From Lunularia cruciata (lineage: Eukaryota; Streptophyta; Marchantiopsida; Lunulariales; Lunulariaceae): a stretch of 64,000 nucleotides of DNA. The stretch's first letter is position 1. Each line of letters starts with the position of its first letter. Location: NCBI GenBank assembly GCA_948567375.1, contig OX419755.1, positions 63,492,944 to 63,556,943 on the forward strand, read 5' to 3'. A program made the position numbers and the translations under genes. Below the pieces are notes generated by a model. That model worked only from the letters and a program-made list of their open reading frames with translations. It was not told the origin of the DNA and did not search any database. Shown here one piece after another: positions 1 through 16,249 of the stretch.

Positions 1-146
1 CGAAAACGACTACCTTCGTCGTCTGTCTGACCTCATCAAAAGTTTCAGCAGGTTGATTTTGAGCTTGCTTACCCCATCACCTTGTATGGTGATGAAGGTT
101 TCTACTTAGATAAGAATGTACTCACAAATTTAGTTTGAGCGTGTAG

Positions 147-2351
147 CCTGCAGGAGGAGCTTGTCAAATAAAATGGGGCGAGCACATGACTCCTGAAGAA
201 GCCGAGGCGCAGGTCAAAAGGTAATCTTGAGATGCCCCACTACTGGAAAGGTTTACGAGATGAGATAACTCGAGGTCCCTGCAAAAGATAACAAATAATA
301 ACGGGAACTTGTTCTTGACGTTTCCTCTAAGCGGTAATGAACTCTTGAGGACTGGTGTCTGTCCTATCTCACCATTGGGTCTATTGAACCGTCCTCTGGA
401 CATGCTTCTCCTTACGCTCATCACAACAGCTGAGTTTGACACTTCTAATTGTAGTAATCAACTAGGGGTCATTCTCCCTGTTCGAAGGCAATCATGACTC
501 CGAGCAGAGAATGTGCTATATGCATCGCAATATATCTGAATGACTAACAAGCCTTCCCTGATAAGTATCACCCAGCAATGATCAATTTACCCCTAGTGCA
601 GGAGGCCCAGTTCTCAATGCAAGCAGAAAGAACTGTGTGGGAATGCGATCTTTGGAGAAGCTTACTCTGCAAACAGTGATCCAGAAACGTCAGCGAACTT
701 ACCTTCACCGTTGACGCTTTTCTAGACTCTACCCTTAATGAACATGTAATACCTCAAGGTAACACTCTGTCTTTAGGATTTACAGCCACTGCGCTGGTCG
801 TTGAACAGTAATCTCAGGTCCTTCTCGTTGCAGGCGTCCCGGCTCCGAAGTCAAGAGGAAAGAGATGTTTGGAAGCGGGATTTTCATTGAGGGGCAAGAA
901 GGGGACGAACACGCAGGCATCACCTCTCAGGATAGGACGTGCGTCAAATTGCTGCAGGTATTTCAATGCTAAACTCAGTCCCAGGCACTTGATAAAGTTG
1001 CAATACCTTTGTTGTCACTGTCCCTCTCTGCTTTCGTACGTAATTATCCGGCCAACACCAAACTTAGCCCTCTTTAGAGGAGTACCCATTACCAATGTAA
1101 ACTTATACGTATAACCTTTTTCTTCCTGCTCATCAAAACTCGATTTATATATCCCTTTCAGTCCCAACGGTAAACCTTGAAGACAGACCTGAAGATTTGA
1201 CTGCTGTACAGCGATTCTCGCTTGCCAAAGCTAAGGAAATGATGGGCAACGAGATTTTTGCCCGTGATGACCCTGCTGAACCAATGCGGAGAGAAGAGGC
1301 CATACACCGAGATGTTCGAAATGTTCGTAACTCTGTAGAAGTCCAAGACCATAAATAGTCCATGCGTAATTCTTCATCAGGGTTACAGAGAGGTCCTCAT
1401 AACTTAGCGGTGAAACATACATCCTTCCCATATATTCAGGGTACGCGATTCTATGGACAATCACTTTTAGGATCCAGATGCTGGCAAAATTGAGCTAACT
1501 ATGGTCTCCAACGCGATCCTGTTTTAAGATACCCCATGATCGTCTTGGTTAATCTTGATTGTTGCATTGTTTACCAATCCCCCGAAAGGGATCACGTCAT
1601 CCCCGTAGTATGGACTGAACTTCGGCATTGACATTCCGGTGTTGATATTTCCAGGCGGCAGGGGGCGTGAGCCAGATTAAGTTTGGTGGCGAGGAGGTGA
1701 CTTCACCCAAAAAGCCCTCGTCCATTCCGGAAGTAGCGAAACAGAGAGAGCTGAGTGGGAGCACCGAAACTACCTTAGACCTCAAGCACCGGAGCTTCTC
1801 GAATGCCAAAGCCAAAGAGCTGGTTGGCAGCAACATCTTTGGGCCTGCTCCGCCTGATGCGCCACCTCGGCGCGTTTCTATGGAGGTGAGGGATGTACAA
1901 CAGGATGTTCAAGGTCATGCTGAGGCCCCACCTCGCAATCTCCGTACCTCTGTCAAAGTCTCCAATGTAAGTCCTGTGTGTAAAATTTGGTTTTTGTTGC
2001 ATATAGCCTCGAGCTCCGTGCGCCGTTATGGGTTCCCAACCTCATAGTGTTTTGTTTTGCTGTTGAGCGCAGCCAGCAGGAGGCCGTAGCCAAGTCAAAT
2101 TTGGACAAGATGACCCTCAGAACTCGGCGAGGAAGGTCGACCCTCACAAAATAGCGGAGCTCAGTGGAAACAATATCTTCGCAGACGATCCTCAGACACC
2201 TGTGCAGGATGCTCATCATCATCTTAGTAATGCTAAACTCCGGGAGATGAGCGGTAGCGACATATTTGCAGACGACAAGCCAGTCGGTAGGGATTCCATT
2301 GGTGGAATCCGGAAACCTCCCGGAGGAGGGAGCACCATTGCGCTTGTGTAG
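147..2351 (+). CDS. DUF4057 / HN1-like protein, 3' part (gene starts before window)
   Basis: Four exons join in phase: 147-220, 834-957, 1655-1966 and 2073-2351 (TAG), giving 262 residues of the C-terminal part. The protein is built of repeats of the type AGG-x-SQIKFG ... KELxGSxIFA and ends in KPPGGGSTIAL, the hallmark of the plant DUF4057 family, some members of which are annotated as hematological/neurological-expressed 1 (HN1)-like. Visible repeats are PAGGACQIKWGEHM, AAGGVSQIKFGGEE and PAGGRSQVKFGQDD, each at an exon start, so exon borders follow repeat borders. The usual N-terminal segment with the TADLLTWSE motif is not in the window. The biochemical role of the family is not established to my knowledge. 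Intron 957/1655 contains a decayed extra copy of the repeat exon, listed separately. Family call is firm; exon borders are by eye. Confidence 0.87.
1162..1360 (+). pseudogene. Decayed duplicate of a DUF4057 repeat exon, inside an intron
   Basis: After a good acceptor (AG at 1160-1161) an open stretch reads RFSLAKAKEMMGNEIFARD and then RDVRNVRNSVEVQ, clearly related to the true exon at 1655-1966 (SFSNAKAKELVGSNIFG ... RNLRTSVKV). At the place where the true exon has its AAT|GTAAGT donor this copy has no GT donor and runs into a stop (AAATAG near 1356). Its reading phase also does not fit the upstream exon, which ends in phase 0 at 957, whereas 957 joins 1655 perfectly. I read it as a dead tandem exon copy. 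A rarely used alternative exon cannot be excluded. Confidence 0.7.
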
Positions 2352-3577
2352 ATCAGTTGAACATTCCCTAGGAGACAGTTGCAAGGATCCTTGTCCTGAT
2401 TCCGGCCCATTCTCGAGGTTCCTTCGGTAGAAAGATCGCTCTTTTTACCGGATACGGAAGCTTCATCTTGCAGCCTAAGTGTCAACATCATCGAAGTTGC
2501 CAATCAGATATGTAGGCGAGATGACCGTGGGCACATCAGAAGAATCTGCTGTGTACCGAGCTTTTGTACTTTGGATTGGTGGTGTAGTAGTATAGGTCTG
2601 TCGTTCGATGAGCATAGCTTATTGTGCTCTTTTCGAACTGCTAGCATGCTAAGTTATATATAACACCCCCTGTCAACCACTTTTTGCGCTTACAGATATG
2701 TGAAGTTCTGCGCGACCCTCTCTCCAGTCAGCTTTGTATGCCACAAAGTGGGAATTTGTCCATAAAATATCTTTTTAATATCCTATCTACCGCGTCCGAT
2801 TCGTATCCACCAAGGTGAATGTTGTATACAATCTGACAGAAGGATCCAATTGAACTCGACGTGACAGAACTCTTAAAATATTGTGGTGCAGAGAACCTGA
2901 CCCTTGACCGTAATAAGTGCCATTCGGTAGCGTCCGCAATATTCCGGAGATTCTTTTGGCAGACATGAAACAGTAATGATTTTGAGTTACTGAGATTTTC
3001 ACGTCACTGAGCAATCGCGCAAAGATGGATTATGCAACTCCTGTTCAACCAAGGCTGAGATCGAGAAATCTGGACGGGGTACTTGCTATCGTTGCTACCA
3101 AGGGGTGAGAAATAACCGTGCTGTGCTCCAACCGTAAGCGTGACAACGATCTACTCTGGGAAAGATAACGACTGTCGACATGTTCCTTTCTCACGAGGTT
3201 TTCCTTGCCCCATAGCTTCATTGTTCAGTACATTATGGTACTACTCATTGCTTTGAAATCCATTTGAGGTAGGTGTGACTAGGAGAAACTGCAGCACGGA
3301 TTGTCGAGGTTTCCATACCCATCGTCTGTCTCCTGCTTGGATGAGTCATCGGACGCATCCTAATTATACATAATGATTCCACTGAGTCAGAAACTCTGGC
3401 TGCATGTTCTGGCGGGGATGAGAACGGTGACAAAGTAGATTTTCTATATTTATTCGTGTGGCAAAAGTCTACCCTATGGCGCATTGCGTCCAGAACTCAG
3501 AGCAGGTCATGTTAGACCAAATCGGTAAAGGGAAGTTACTCTGCGCATACAAAATTGTGGAGGAGAGTAGAAACAGG
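2352..3577. other. Intergenic region between convergent genes
   Basis: This holds the 3' flanks of the DUF4057 gene (+) and the ERI1 gene (-), which converge here. The part after 2352 is presumably 3' UTR. Open frames in this stretch are short, lack splice-consistent neighbours and match nothing I recognise. Confidence 0.6.
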
Positions 3578-5860
3578 TCATTTAATCCGAAATCTGAACG
3601 TGAATTTGACAGCTTTCGGATCACTGGCCTTCCGCTTGGCAGTGATTTGAATAACGGCTCCGTGTGCTAGCATGCGTTGTAACACTCGGGCGATGTTGTG
3701 CGCATCGTCCAGCCCTACGTGATGAGTTCCCTCCATGGGCATTTTCAAACCCTTCATCATTGCCAGCATACCTCCTGCCTATAAATTCATGAAACATGCA
3801 TCAGATGTGAGACGAATTCCCTGCAATCTTGAAACCTCAATGATGATTTAAAGAAAGACCGGTTTCTACTCACCCTGAACTTATAGAAGTTAAAGTAGAT
3901 GTCTTTTAGATTGATCCACTCATTGAAGTATGGCGGCAAATCAGTCTCAGATGTGACGCACTGCTCAGGAATCTTGGTTTTAATGTCCCAGTTTCCGCTG
4001 CAGTGATTCCGAAAAGCATTTACAATCAGAAACTTACTGTCGCAGCACTGCGAGTTCAGAATTGTTGTGGCAATTATTTTAGTAAAGCGCTACTCAACTC
4101 CCGACTCAAAAGGTCTGCACGAGCATATTAGTGGAACACCTTAAATCGAAAGCGTGCTAGAGGTCAGGGTTTAATACCATGTGACAAAAGCGGCAGTGCT
4201 GAGCTTCGCAGGGTTATCAGGGTCAAATAGACCATGATTTTGCATCCAGCCTTCGAATGCAGGAAGCACTTCTGTAAAAGGAATTGCAGTATCATGCCAA
4301 ACCCTAATTCATAGACGAGCAACGTTCCATGATGAGAATCAGAGGTGTTGACATGCAATCAGAAGCGGCAGTGCTGAGCTTCGCAGCCTCTCAGTCAAAC
4401 AGATCATGATTTTTCATTCAGCCTTCAAATCCAGGAAGCATTTCTGTGAATGGAATTGCAGTATCATGCCTAACCTTAATTCAAAGACGAGCGACGTTCC
4501 ATGATGAGAATCATTGGCGTTGATATACAATCAGGCTCGAAAAGCCAAAGCTCGTGAGCAAATTGCGACTCATTGCAGAGTGACCTACAATGCGCGACTC
4601 GATACTGGCAAGCTTCAATATCTGGAGAATAAGAGAGGAAGTACCTATCAAGGCCCCATTTCCCATATTTGTTTCGTATATAATCTTGAATTCTTTCTTC
4701 TGTCATCTTTGCAGGGCGCACGAACCTGGTCAAAATGGAGATGGTCAAAATGGTCCAGATGGAGACATGTATCCATGATTGCAGCAACTATGTGAGTGTC
4801 CCCAAGAACAAATATTCATTGTTCCAAGCCTGGACTTTTGAGACTTAAAAATCAAACGAACTCCCTAAAACGATATTGACTCGCACACTGGACAAACCAG
4901 TTTAGTCGATTGCCTTCGAACGTGAACGTTGCTACTCGATGTATATGCACAATGGAAGGTGGAGGATTCAGCTACTTACCTATGAAAGCGGTCTACAACT
5001 TTCAGAGTTTTAGCATCCATCATCAACACAGGGAACTCTAGAATTTCCACCATTCCCTCCAGATCGAGCACCAGAAAGTAATCGAAAGGTTGCGATTTCA
5101 GCTTCTTGAAGTCCTCATCTTTCACTGGCATGTCTGAATAGCCATGGGAGAATTTGGACATATGCATTTCATCCGCCGTCTAGGTGTACACAGCCATCCT
5201 TCAGCATGATCACATATGAAATTCATTGAAAACCCTAAACATTGGGGTTTAGCCCCATGTTACCTTTTTTGTCTCTCCCTTGTACGGCTTGATGGGGTCT
5301 TCCCATCCTTAGTTTTTCCTACGCGGTCGCCTTCATCTTCATATGAAATTCACTTCGATGAGATTGAAAAGGAAAACTCTGGTACTAAAACTACTTACCA
5401 GGTTGCAGAGGCCCTGTGAAAAATAGTAACACATTCGTTTCCTGCTTGTATTGCGCCCGTTTGTAGGAGGAATAGGTAGCTCAGATACTGCAGGCTCAGC
5501 AACAGTCCGTGACACGATACCTGTTGTCCTGGAGAGCGGGTCGTCCCCCTCCCCCAGTCCTGTTGCATCATTCTGAGCACAACTCCGTGTAGTACTTAAT
5601 CTAGTGATTGGAACCAGGCTCCTTCCTCCGCTGCCAGACAACAGAAGCGCATGCCTCTTCACAAATTCGTCAACTGGAGAAGGTGCGAGAAAAGATTTGC
5701 CGGAGTCCACGAGAGGATTGGATGCTGAAGGCAAGGATTTCGCACCGAAGCAATGACTCGTTGCCTGCTTTAACCATCGAGGACGTGGTAAGGAGTTTCT
5801 GCGAGCGGATGTTAAGAGGCTGGGATACCAAAGGGCAGCTGAACGCGCTAAGGACGCCAT
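3578..5860 (-). CDS. ERI1: ERI1-type 3'-5' exoribonuclease, probably organellar
   Basis: Six exons join in phase (5399-5860, 4980-5179, 4645-4725, 4178-4303, 3874-3997, 3578-3778) to give 397 aa. The DEDDh exonuclease core is intact: D193 and E195 in FLVLDLEGMVEILEFP, D294 in GNWDIKTKIPEQC, then H350/H351 and D355 in THHVGLDDAHNIARV. Plant ERI1 enzymes trim structured RNA 3' ends, including plastid 5S rRNA; that role is family knowledge. Residues 1-50 are rich in A, S, R and L without acidic residues until later, as in plastid or mitochondrial transit peptides (MASLARSAALWYPSLL). A C-x7-C plus KFSH stretch at about 147-166 looks like a reduced CCCH finger that has lost its third Cys. The start is the ATG at 5860, 143 bp from the divergent TMEM234-like gene. 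The 4304-4644 intron contains a decayed copy of the fourth exon, and intron 5180-5398 contains a retrotransposon-tail insertion. Confidence 0.93.
4363..4537 (-). pseudogene. Decayed tandem duplicate of ERI1 exon 4 and flank
   Basis: About 175 bp immediately 5' (in gene sense) of ERI1 exon 4 repeats that exon and its flank: the block near 4188-4362 and the block near 4363-4537 align along most of their length. In the copy the reading is HDTAIPFTEMLPGFEG followed by TGA where the true exon has Trp, then a second in-frame stop. The copy keeps the region around the exon's acceptor but lacks a usable open frame, so it should be skipped in splicing. Confidence 0.85.
5213..5352 (+). mobile_element. 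Short retrotransposon-tail insertion with 13 bp target-site duplication (ERI1 intron)
   Basis: The 13-mer CATATGAAATTCA occurs at 5213-5225 and again at 5340-5352, bracketing a 114 bp insert (5226-5339). The insert carries the same tail as the 3' end of the large element at 27.4-30.3 kb: ggggtttagccccatg, then tctctcccttgtacggcttg, then atggggtcttcccatcctt and a cggtcgcc end. Exact flanking duplications show insertion by target-primed retrotransposition. It lies between ERI1 exons 1 and 2, in antisense to the gene. Confidence 0.88.
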
Positions 5861-6003
5861 AAGCTACGCGGAGTGCGGAATAAGAAGGGTACCAGAGATG
5901 GAGTTACTGGAGGTGCACATGTATTCATGTTAGGTCAGGGCATATCTTTCTCCGTTCGACAATCACTTGAGGGGCTGCGGAAGAGTCATATCTACTACAA
6001 AAA
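5861..6003. promoter_or_regulatory. Putative bidirectional promoter, ERI1 / TMEM234-like
   Basis: Only 143 bp separate the ATG of the minus-strand ERI1 gene (5860) and the ATG of the plus-strand TMEM234-like gene (6004). Both 5' UTRs and core promoters must fit here or overlap the neighbouring coding sequence, unless an unseen 5' exon exists. No clear TATA box pointing either way was noted. Confidence 0.6.
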
Positions 6004-6450
6004 ATGGTGATCGTGTGGCTACTTACGATCGGAAGCGTCTGGGGAACTACGAACGCGCTTATCAAGCGCGGTGCGCTGAAAGCGCAGGAGAAAGAGATAC
6101 AACGGAAGGAAGTGGAAAAAGAATCCAGGAAATGGTGGCTCTTTGTTTTCCTCCACAACTGGTTTCAGCTTCTTTGTGTGTGGGAGTACTCGATCCCATT
6201 CCTGATAAATTTGTCAGCTTCAGTGTTCTTTTTTAAGCAGTTGGGAGATAGTCCAATCAATATTGCCGTGCCTGTGACGAATGCGACAACGTTTGCAGTG
6301 ACTGCGATCGCGGGTGCCGCTCTTGGCGAACGTATCAAAGTTTTCGAAGGCCTAGCAGGCGTGGGACTCATATTGATAGGAATTGTACTCTGTATTTCCC
6401 CTGGTGTTATGAAGCTGGACATCATCCAGCTTCAGCTTCATCCACTGTAA
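6004..6450 (+). CDS. TMEM234-like multi-pass membrane protein
   Basis: An uninterrupted 148-codon frame. The N-terminus MVIVWLLTIGSVWGTTNALI is the first membrane segment and carries the WGxTNxLIKRG signature. Further segments lie at about 63-78 (IPFLINLSASVFFFKQ), 85-105 (INIAVPVTNATTFAVTAIAG) and 110-133 (ERIKVFEGLAGVGLILIGIV). The PVTNATTF and ALGE motifs match the TMEM234 family, small proteins related to the drug/metabolite transporter fold. Length is close to animal TMEM234 (about 140 aa). Its substrate is unknown. The start ATG follows aaaaaa, and no intron is needed. Confidence 0.85.
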   Translation: MVIVWLLTIGSVWGTTNALIKRGALKAQEKEIQRKEVEKESRKWWLFVFLHNWFQLLCVWEYSIPFLINLSASVFFFKQLGDSPINIAVPVTNATTFAVTAIAGAALGERIKVFEGLAGVGLILIGIVLCISPGVMKLDIIQLQLHPL

Positions 6451-8059
6451 ATTGTACTCCTGATACATCAAGTTGTTTCCCTTCGTCTAATTCTCATGTA
6501 CTCGAAGCTTCCTTGGCGCTAATCGATTTCCAGTCGTGCACCAACTTTCTTGAAGCTTTGAAAACTGAATGCTTGGGAATTTGTTTTCTATATTTTCCTC
6601 CCTGGCGAGTAAAGCTTTCCCTGGAGAATCTCCGGTAATTTCATGAGGCTGAGCAGACAAGTGAAACACTAGCTGCCATGAAGCGACGGCATTGAGCTTT
6701 TGCTTTGGTTGATGAAATACGTGACCCACTCAGAAGTATCAACTGAGATCAGCTCTTTTCAGTAAGAAGGTGAACTCGACCTGATCTTGACTGGCTCGTA
6801 GCATCTTTGTAGACGTCTGTTCACGGAGGAGAGGATGATTTCGCAAGCCCGTGCCAGGGACGGAGCTTCAGTTGTGAAATTGAGGCCTTGGATTGAAGAC
6901 ATTGTTACGTTCTCTTCACGACATTGGTCGAAAAGTGATGCTTCACACATACCCAGCAACAAGTACCTCAAGCCACGGTTCCGCTCTCCAATTCAAAATA
7001 CGGCTCATATGCCAATTACCCATTCGCGCATAGACTCCAACAAATTCCCAGAAAGGCATCCCTGCAGCGCTGAATTCGGTGAGAGGTCTGGCTCCGTGAG
7101 GATTGAGGAATTTGGAACTTTGGTGCAGACAATTTGATTGAATGTCCCTATGAAAGTTTGATTTGTATTGAGCTGGAGAGTTCGTGTACATGTTTCTTAC
7201 TATTTGTCAATCACCTCGGATTTTGAGACACTGGACCAATCACCTTACCTTCTACCCTTCAGTGATGTTGGCTGTGCATTGAAGGAGATCGTTCAGTCCA
7301 CATTAGCTGCTATAGCCAGGTAATCCGCGCCTGTGAGAATAATAATGCTTATAACTGCAACGAAGAGAATCACCACGACCATCGAGAGAATCACAACCAA
7401 ATGCGGCGACCAATTGCACCGCACCCATCGCCAGGTCCAAAGAATTTCCATTCTCGTGAGCTGGCAACCAAACTGGCTAAGCAACTTGGGAGCCTAGTCC
7501 AGGCTTGGCTCGTGGAACCTTGGGATGCTGATTGGTTGGGTCGGGTTTGGCTTAAAGGGTCTCTGCGATGGACCTGCCTCTACCTGAGCGAGTCAGGCTG
7601 GTGAAAGTTCCATACCTTTGCCTGCCCCACTACTCGGGAGACCCCACCTGCAGCGAGTCCAAGTGCTTTATGACGAATTGAAGAATCAAGCTTATAGATA
7701 GAGCAATAGCAGACAGGACAACTGCTCTTGTCAACCCGATTAGGGTTTGAGCTCTCCTCTTCAAGCTGGCCCGCGAAGATCAAAATACTGATCTGAAGAA
7801 AGTGCCCTTTTCATTGCCAAAATGCCTAAAACGTATTCATGAAATTGAATTCACTTGATTCAGCGTTCATTCCTCTTAGTGGATCTCAAATCTAAAGGCC
7901 TACTATGGATCTATTCCTGCACAAATGGGATTTGAGCCTCTCCAAAAATTGTTTTAACTGTAGTAGACTGACTAATTTCTTTTCCAAAACAATGGACTGT
8001 CTGATACAATATGTACAATGATAACCATTCTATAAACAGCCTGGTATCACATTCTACAA
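6451..8059. other. Intergenic region between convergent genes
   Basis: This holds the 3' flanks of the TMEM234-like gene and CNOT11. Open frames of 60-100 codons occur on both strands but overlap each other, lack recognisable motifs and have no consistent splice neighbours. I see no RNA gene here. Confidence 0.55.
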
Positions 8060-13385
<5,326 letters not shown>

Positions 13386-15474
13386 TGTTCTTCTCTCGCG
13401 TTCGCGGTGGCAGGCATCAACACACACGAACAACAACACAACGAGGCACGGAGCACCAGATCGATGCAATCCTCTTCAGGAATGCTTTCAATCGCAAAAT
13501 GACACACGACTCACATGTGGCGGACGTACAGGAAATACGCCTTGACGGAATCTGAAACGCAATCAGTTCAAACACCAGGACGCACTATTCTATTCCTCTC
13601 GAACTTCGACACGTGAGCCGGCTTTGATCCCGATTCTTCAGGTAGTACTCTCTACGCTAAACTAGCAGAGAAAGTAGAGTTAGAAATGCCGTACGCAGAT
13701 CCTGTAATACTTACCCTACTGTAGCCACGTGCGTCGCCCTTGCTTGTCTCTGTGTCCAGAAGTGTATATATGACACTCGAAGGTACAACCGCAGGCAGCT
13801 AGATACTCTCCTCTGCCGTCCTAACTTTAACAACCAAGTTGGACAGTCCTGTTATGTTCCATTATGTTAGCCCGTTACTTCTCGTATTCACACTGAGTAT
13901 ATGTCGTTTTCTTCGACTTAATATTGATAGTTTTCTGTAGTATGGCATATTTATTCGGAGAAAATAGGTTGATTTAACTATATTGAAATAAATGCTCCCA
14001 AAAGACTCTTCACCAACGGGATGATAATTTTTTCGAATATCTAAGCTTGGTATGAAAGTTTGCTCCTATTATGCTTATATGCCTAAAACAAGACAAAAAG
14101 CGTGGGGTGTTGAGACTGGTTTGTGCAATTACTCCTACAGCATAACAACATTGACGATCGTAATGTATTCTTTAATCTTTTTGTGGTTGTTTAGTGATTC
14201 GTTCATGTTAAGTCATTCTAATTATTAGTTTATAGATGTGCTAATGGCTATATTGACGTGCAGGGAAATAGAGAAATAACTTAGCTTAGTCAGATAGAGT
14301 AAATTCAAAATCCTTTGCTAATCGAAGAAGAGAGTAAGTCCCTATCGTGGAATAATTGCAATATTACTTTTATACTTCTAATGGAGGGAAATGCATGACT
14401 ATCGGGAGAGAACACCTCTCCACGATCACTTCTCACATATAAGTTACAAATTTGTATTTAACATTTTTAGAAATACATATTAAATTTTAATTAAAAATCA
14501 TCAATAAATGAACTGTGATCGTTTCAAAGAACTTCTTCACTTTAAGAACAAGTAACAATCAAACTAAAAATGAAAAACTTATTTATATAATTTTCAACCA
14601 ATTTCGGTGTTACGAAGTAAATCTTTTCTAAATTTCATTCTATAAAAGTATTTTGGTAATCAAAATTAGAAATAATCTAAGTGAAAGTACACTTATTATA
14701 GGTTGGTTTGGAGTTGGATCTATTTCTTTATGTAACTTGAAACCAAAAGCAACTATATGATACCAGTGCATTTTTACTAAATAAGTCCAAAATATATTAG
14801 ATAATTTATATAATAAATTCTACAAGTAAGCATCGCGGTTTAGTGCCAATCTATATCACTATGATCTATCCTTATATTTTCATTTCAAAATTTTAATTAT
14901 TTTGAAAATGATATTTTAGTATTATTATAGACAAATAATTAGTAAAAGACTGTTCTAAAAGAGATAAGTAATATCTTTATCTTATAAACATGTATCTATA
15001 TGATTGTGTGAGCATCTTCTGTAGAAATTTTGATGCTAACTATACAGTTTTTATTGTACTCGTACCTTTGTCATATTATATGGTGATCTTTGGAAACTAT
15101 GGGCTTTGTAGTTCGCAACCTTAACAATACATTATAAAATACACTAAGCATTAATTAGTCCAACACCAATTAACACTAATTCTATTTGAGTTTATGCTAA
15201 AGTCACTCTGACTAACACAAACTAATACTAATTCTACTGACTGTATTCCAAAGCCACTCTTCAAGGTGTAATGTTTGTAAGCTTGACCGAGTTACTTGCC
15301 CAGTCTACATATCCAATTGCACTCCATCTAATTACTTACCATACAAAATAAGCCCATTAATACTGCGGTTACTTACCATACAAAATAAGGCCATTCATAC
15401 TGCGGTGAAACTTTCAACGTTATACAAAGTTATACAAAATAAGGCCATTCATACTGCGGTGAAACTTTCAACGT
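13386..15474. other. AT-rich intergenic region upstream of CNOT11
   Basis: From about 13386 to 13850 the sequence is moderately GC-rich and is probably the CNOT11 5' UTR and promoter. From 13.9 to 15.4 kb it is strongly AT-rich with no credible coding frame. A tandem duplication lies at about 15380-15488: two near-identical copies, offset about 48 bp, of a segment containing ataaggccattcatactgcg, with a third partial copy just before. I see nothing else. Confidence 0.6.
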
Positions 15475-15637
15475 TATACAAAGTTATATGATTTCTTACA
15501 GAGATTTATCATATAGACTCTATTGGGGCTTAGCTCCATTTTACTTTTTCTTTTTCTCTCCCTTGTATGGGCTTGATGGGGTCTTCCCATCCTTCGTTTA
15601 TTCTACGCAGTCGCCTGCTTATCTATACAAAGTTATA
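15475..15637 (+). mobile_element. Short retrotransposon-tail insertion with 14 bp target-site duplication
   Basis: TATACAAAGTTATA at 15475-15488 recurs exactly at 15624-15637 and brackets a 135 bp insert. The insert has the same tail as the large element: tcatatagactctattgggg, tctctcccttgtatgggctt, atggggtcttcccatccttc and a cgcagtcgcc end. It is a 5'-truncated copy or a short non-autonomous relative, inserted at the end of the local tandem duplication. Confidence 0.88.
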
Positions 15638-16249
15638 ATCATGAAGATTAATCAAATAGAATAAAAGAGCATTAAATGTACATCAAATGCCAAAGATAAT
15701 CATCTCAAGTATAAACTTACAGTGTTAACTCCAGTTAAGTTACGGGTGCTCATGTATGTAACCACGGAGTTCACCTAGCATGAGGTCCTGCACCTTCCAA
15801 TTGGACAAGGACGCCAGTACGGAGACATGGTTGCACACCAATCGGGTACAAGAACCTCCGGAAAGATAGAAGAACCCGGGCCACCTTTATCGAGAGAGTT
15901 GTTCGGCATCGTCACGACAAAGTTACAAGAACAAAGACGTCGTTTCCTCGAAGGGAAGAAGAAGAAGAACGTTGGGTGGCTGTACAGGAACACTCGATAC
16001 AAGGAAGGAAGGTCGTGGGGGAGAGGCATGGCGGTCGTTGTAAAGTTCGATGCCGGAGACGCCACTGACGACGAGGATGGATTCGTACACGGGCTGCTGC
16101 TGATGAGAGGCTCTCCTGTTCGGAATAGCTGAGAAGAAAGTGGCGTGGAGAGCGGGACGAGGTTGAAGAATAAGCAGATGCTGTCGAGTTTCTCGGTTTC
16201 TTGCTTAGGGTTGATGTGATTGTGCACGGTCCCGTCAGCTCAAGACGTG
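15638..16249. other. Upstream region of the FYR-domain gene
   Basis: GC rises sharply from about 15770. Long frames exist on both strands (for example + 15827-16132 and - 15775-16227) but overlap each other and match no family I recognise. Most likely this is promoter and 5' UTR of the plus-strand gene starting at 16250. Confidence 0.45.

Noticed and set aside
5395-5862. Plus-strand frames opposite ERI1 exon 1 (for example 5608-5862)
   Set aside because: They are antisense to a recognised exon with matching phase on the minus strand and have no motif of their own.
15775-16227. 150-codon minus-strand frame and an overlapping 101-codon plus-strand frame
   Set aside because: They lie opposite each other in a GC-rich stretch just before the FYR gene. 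Neither has a known motif or a phase-consistent splice partner, so both are better explained as promoter/5' UTR.
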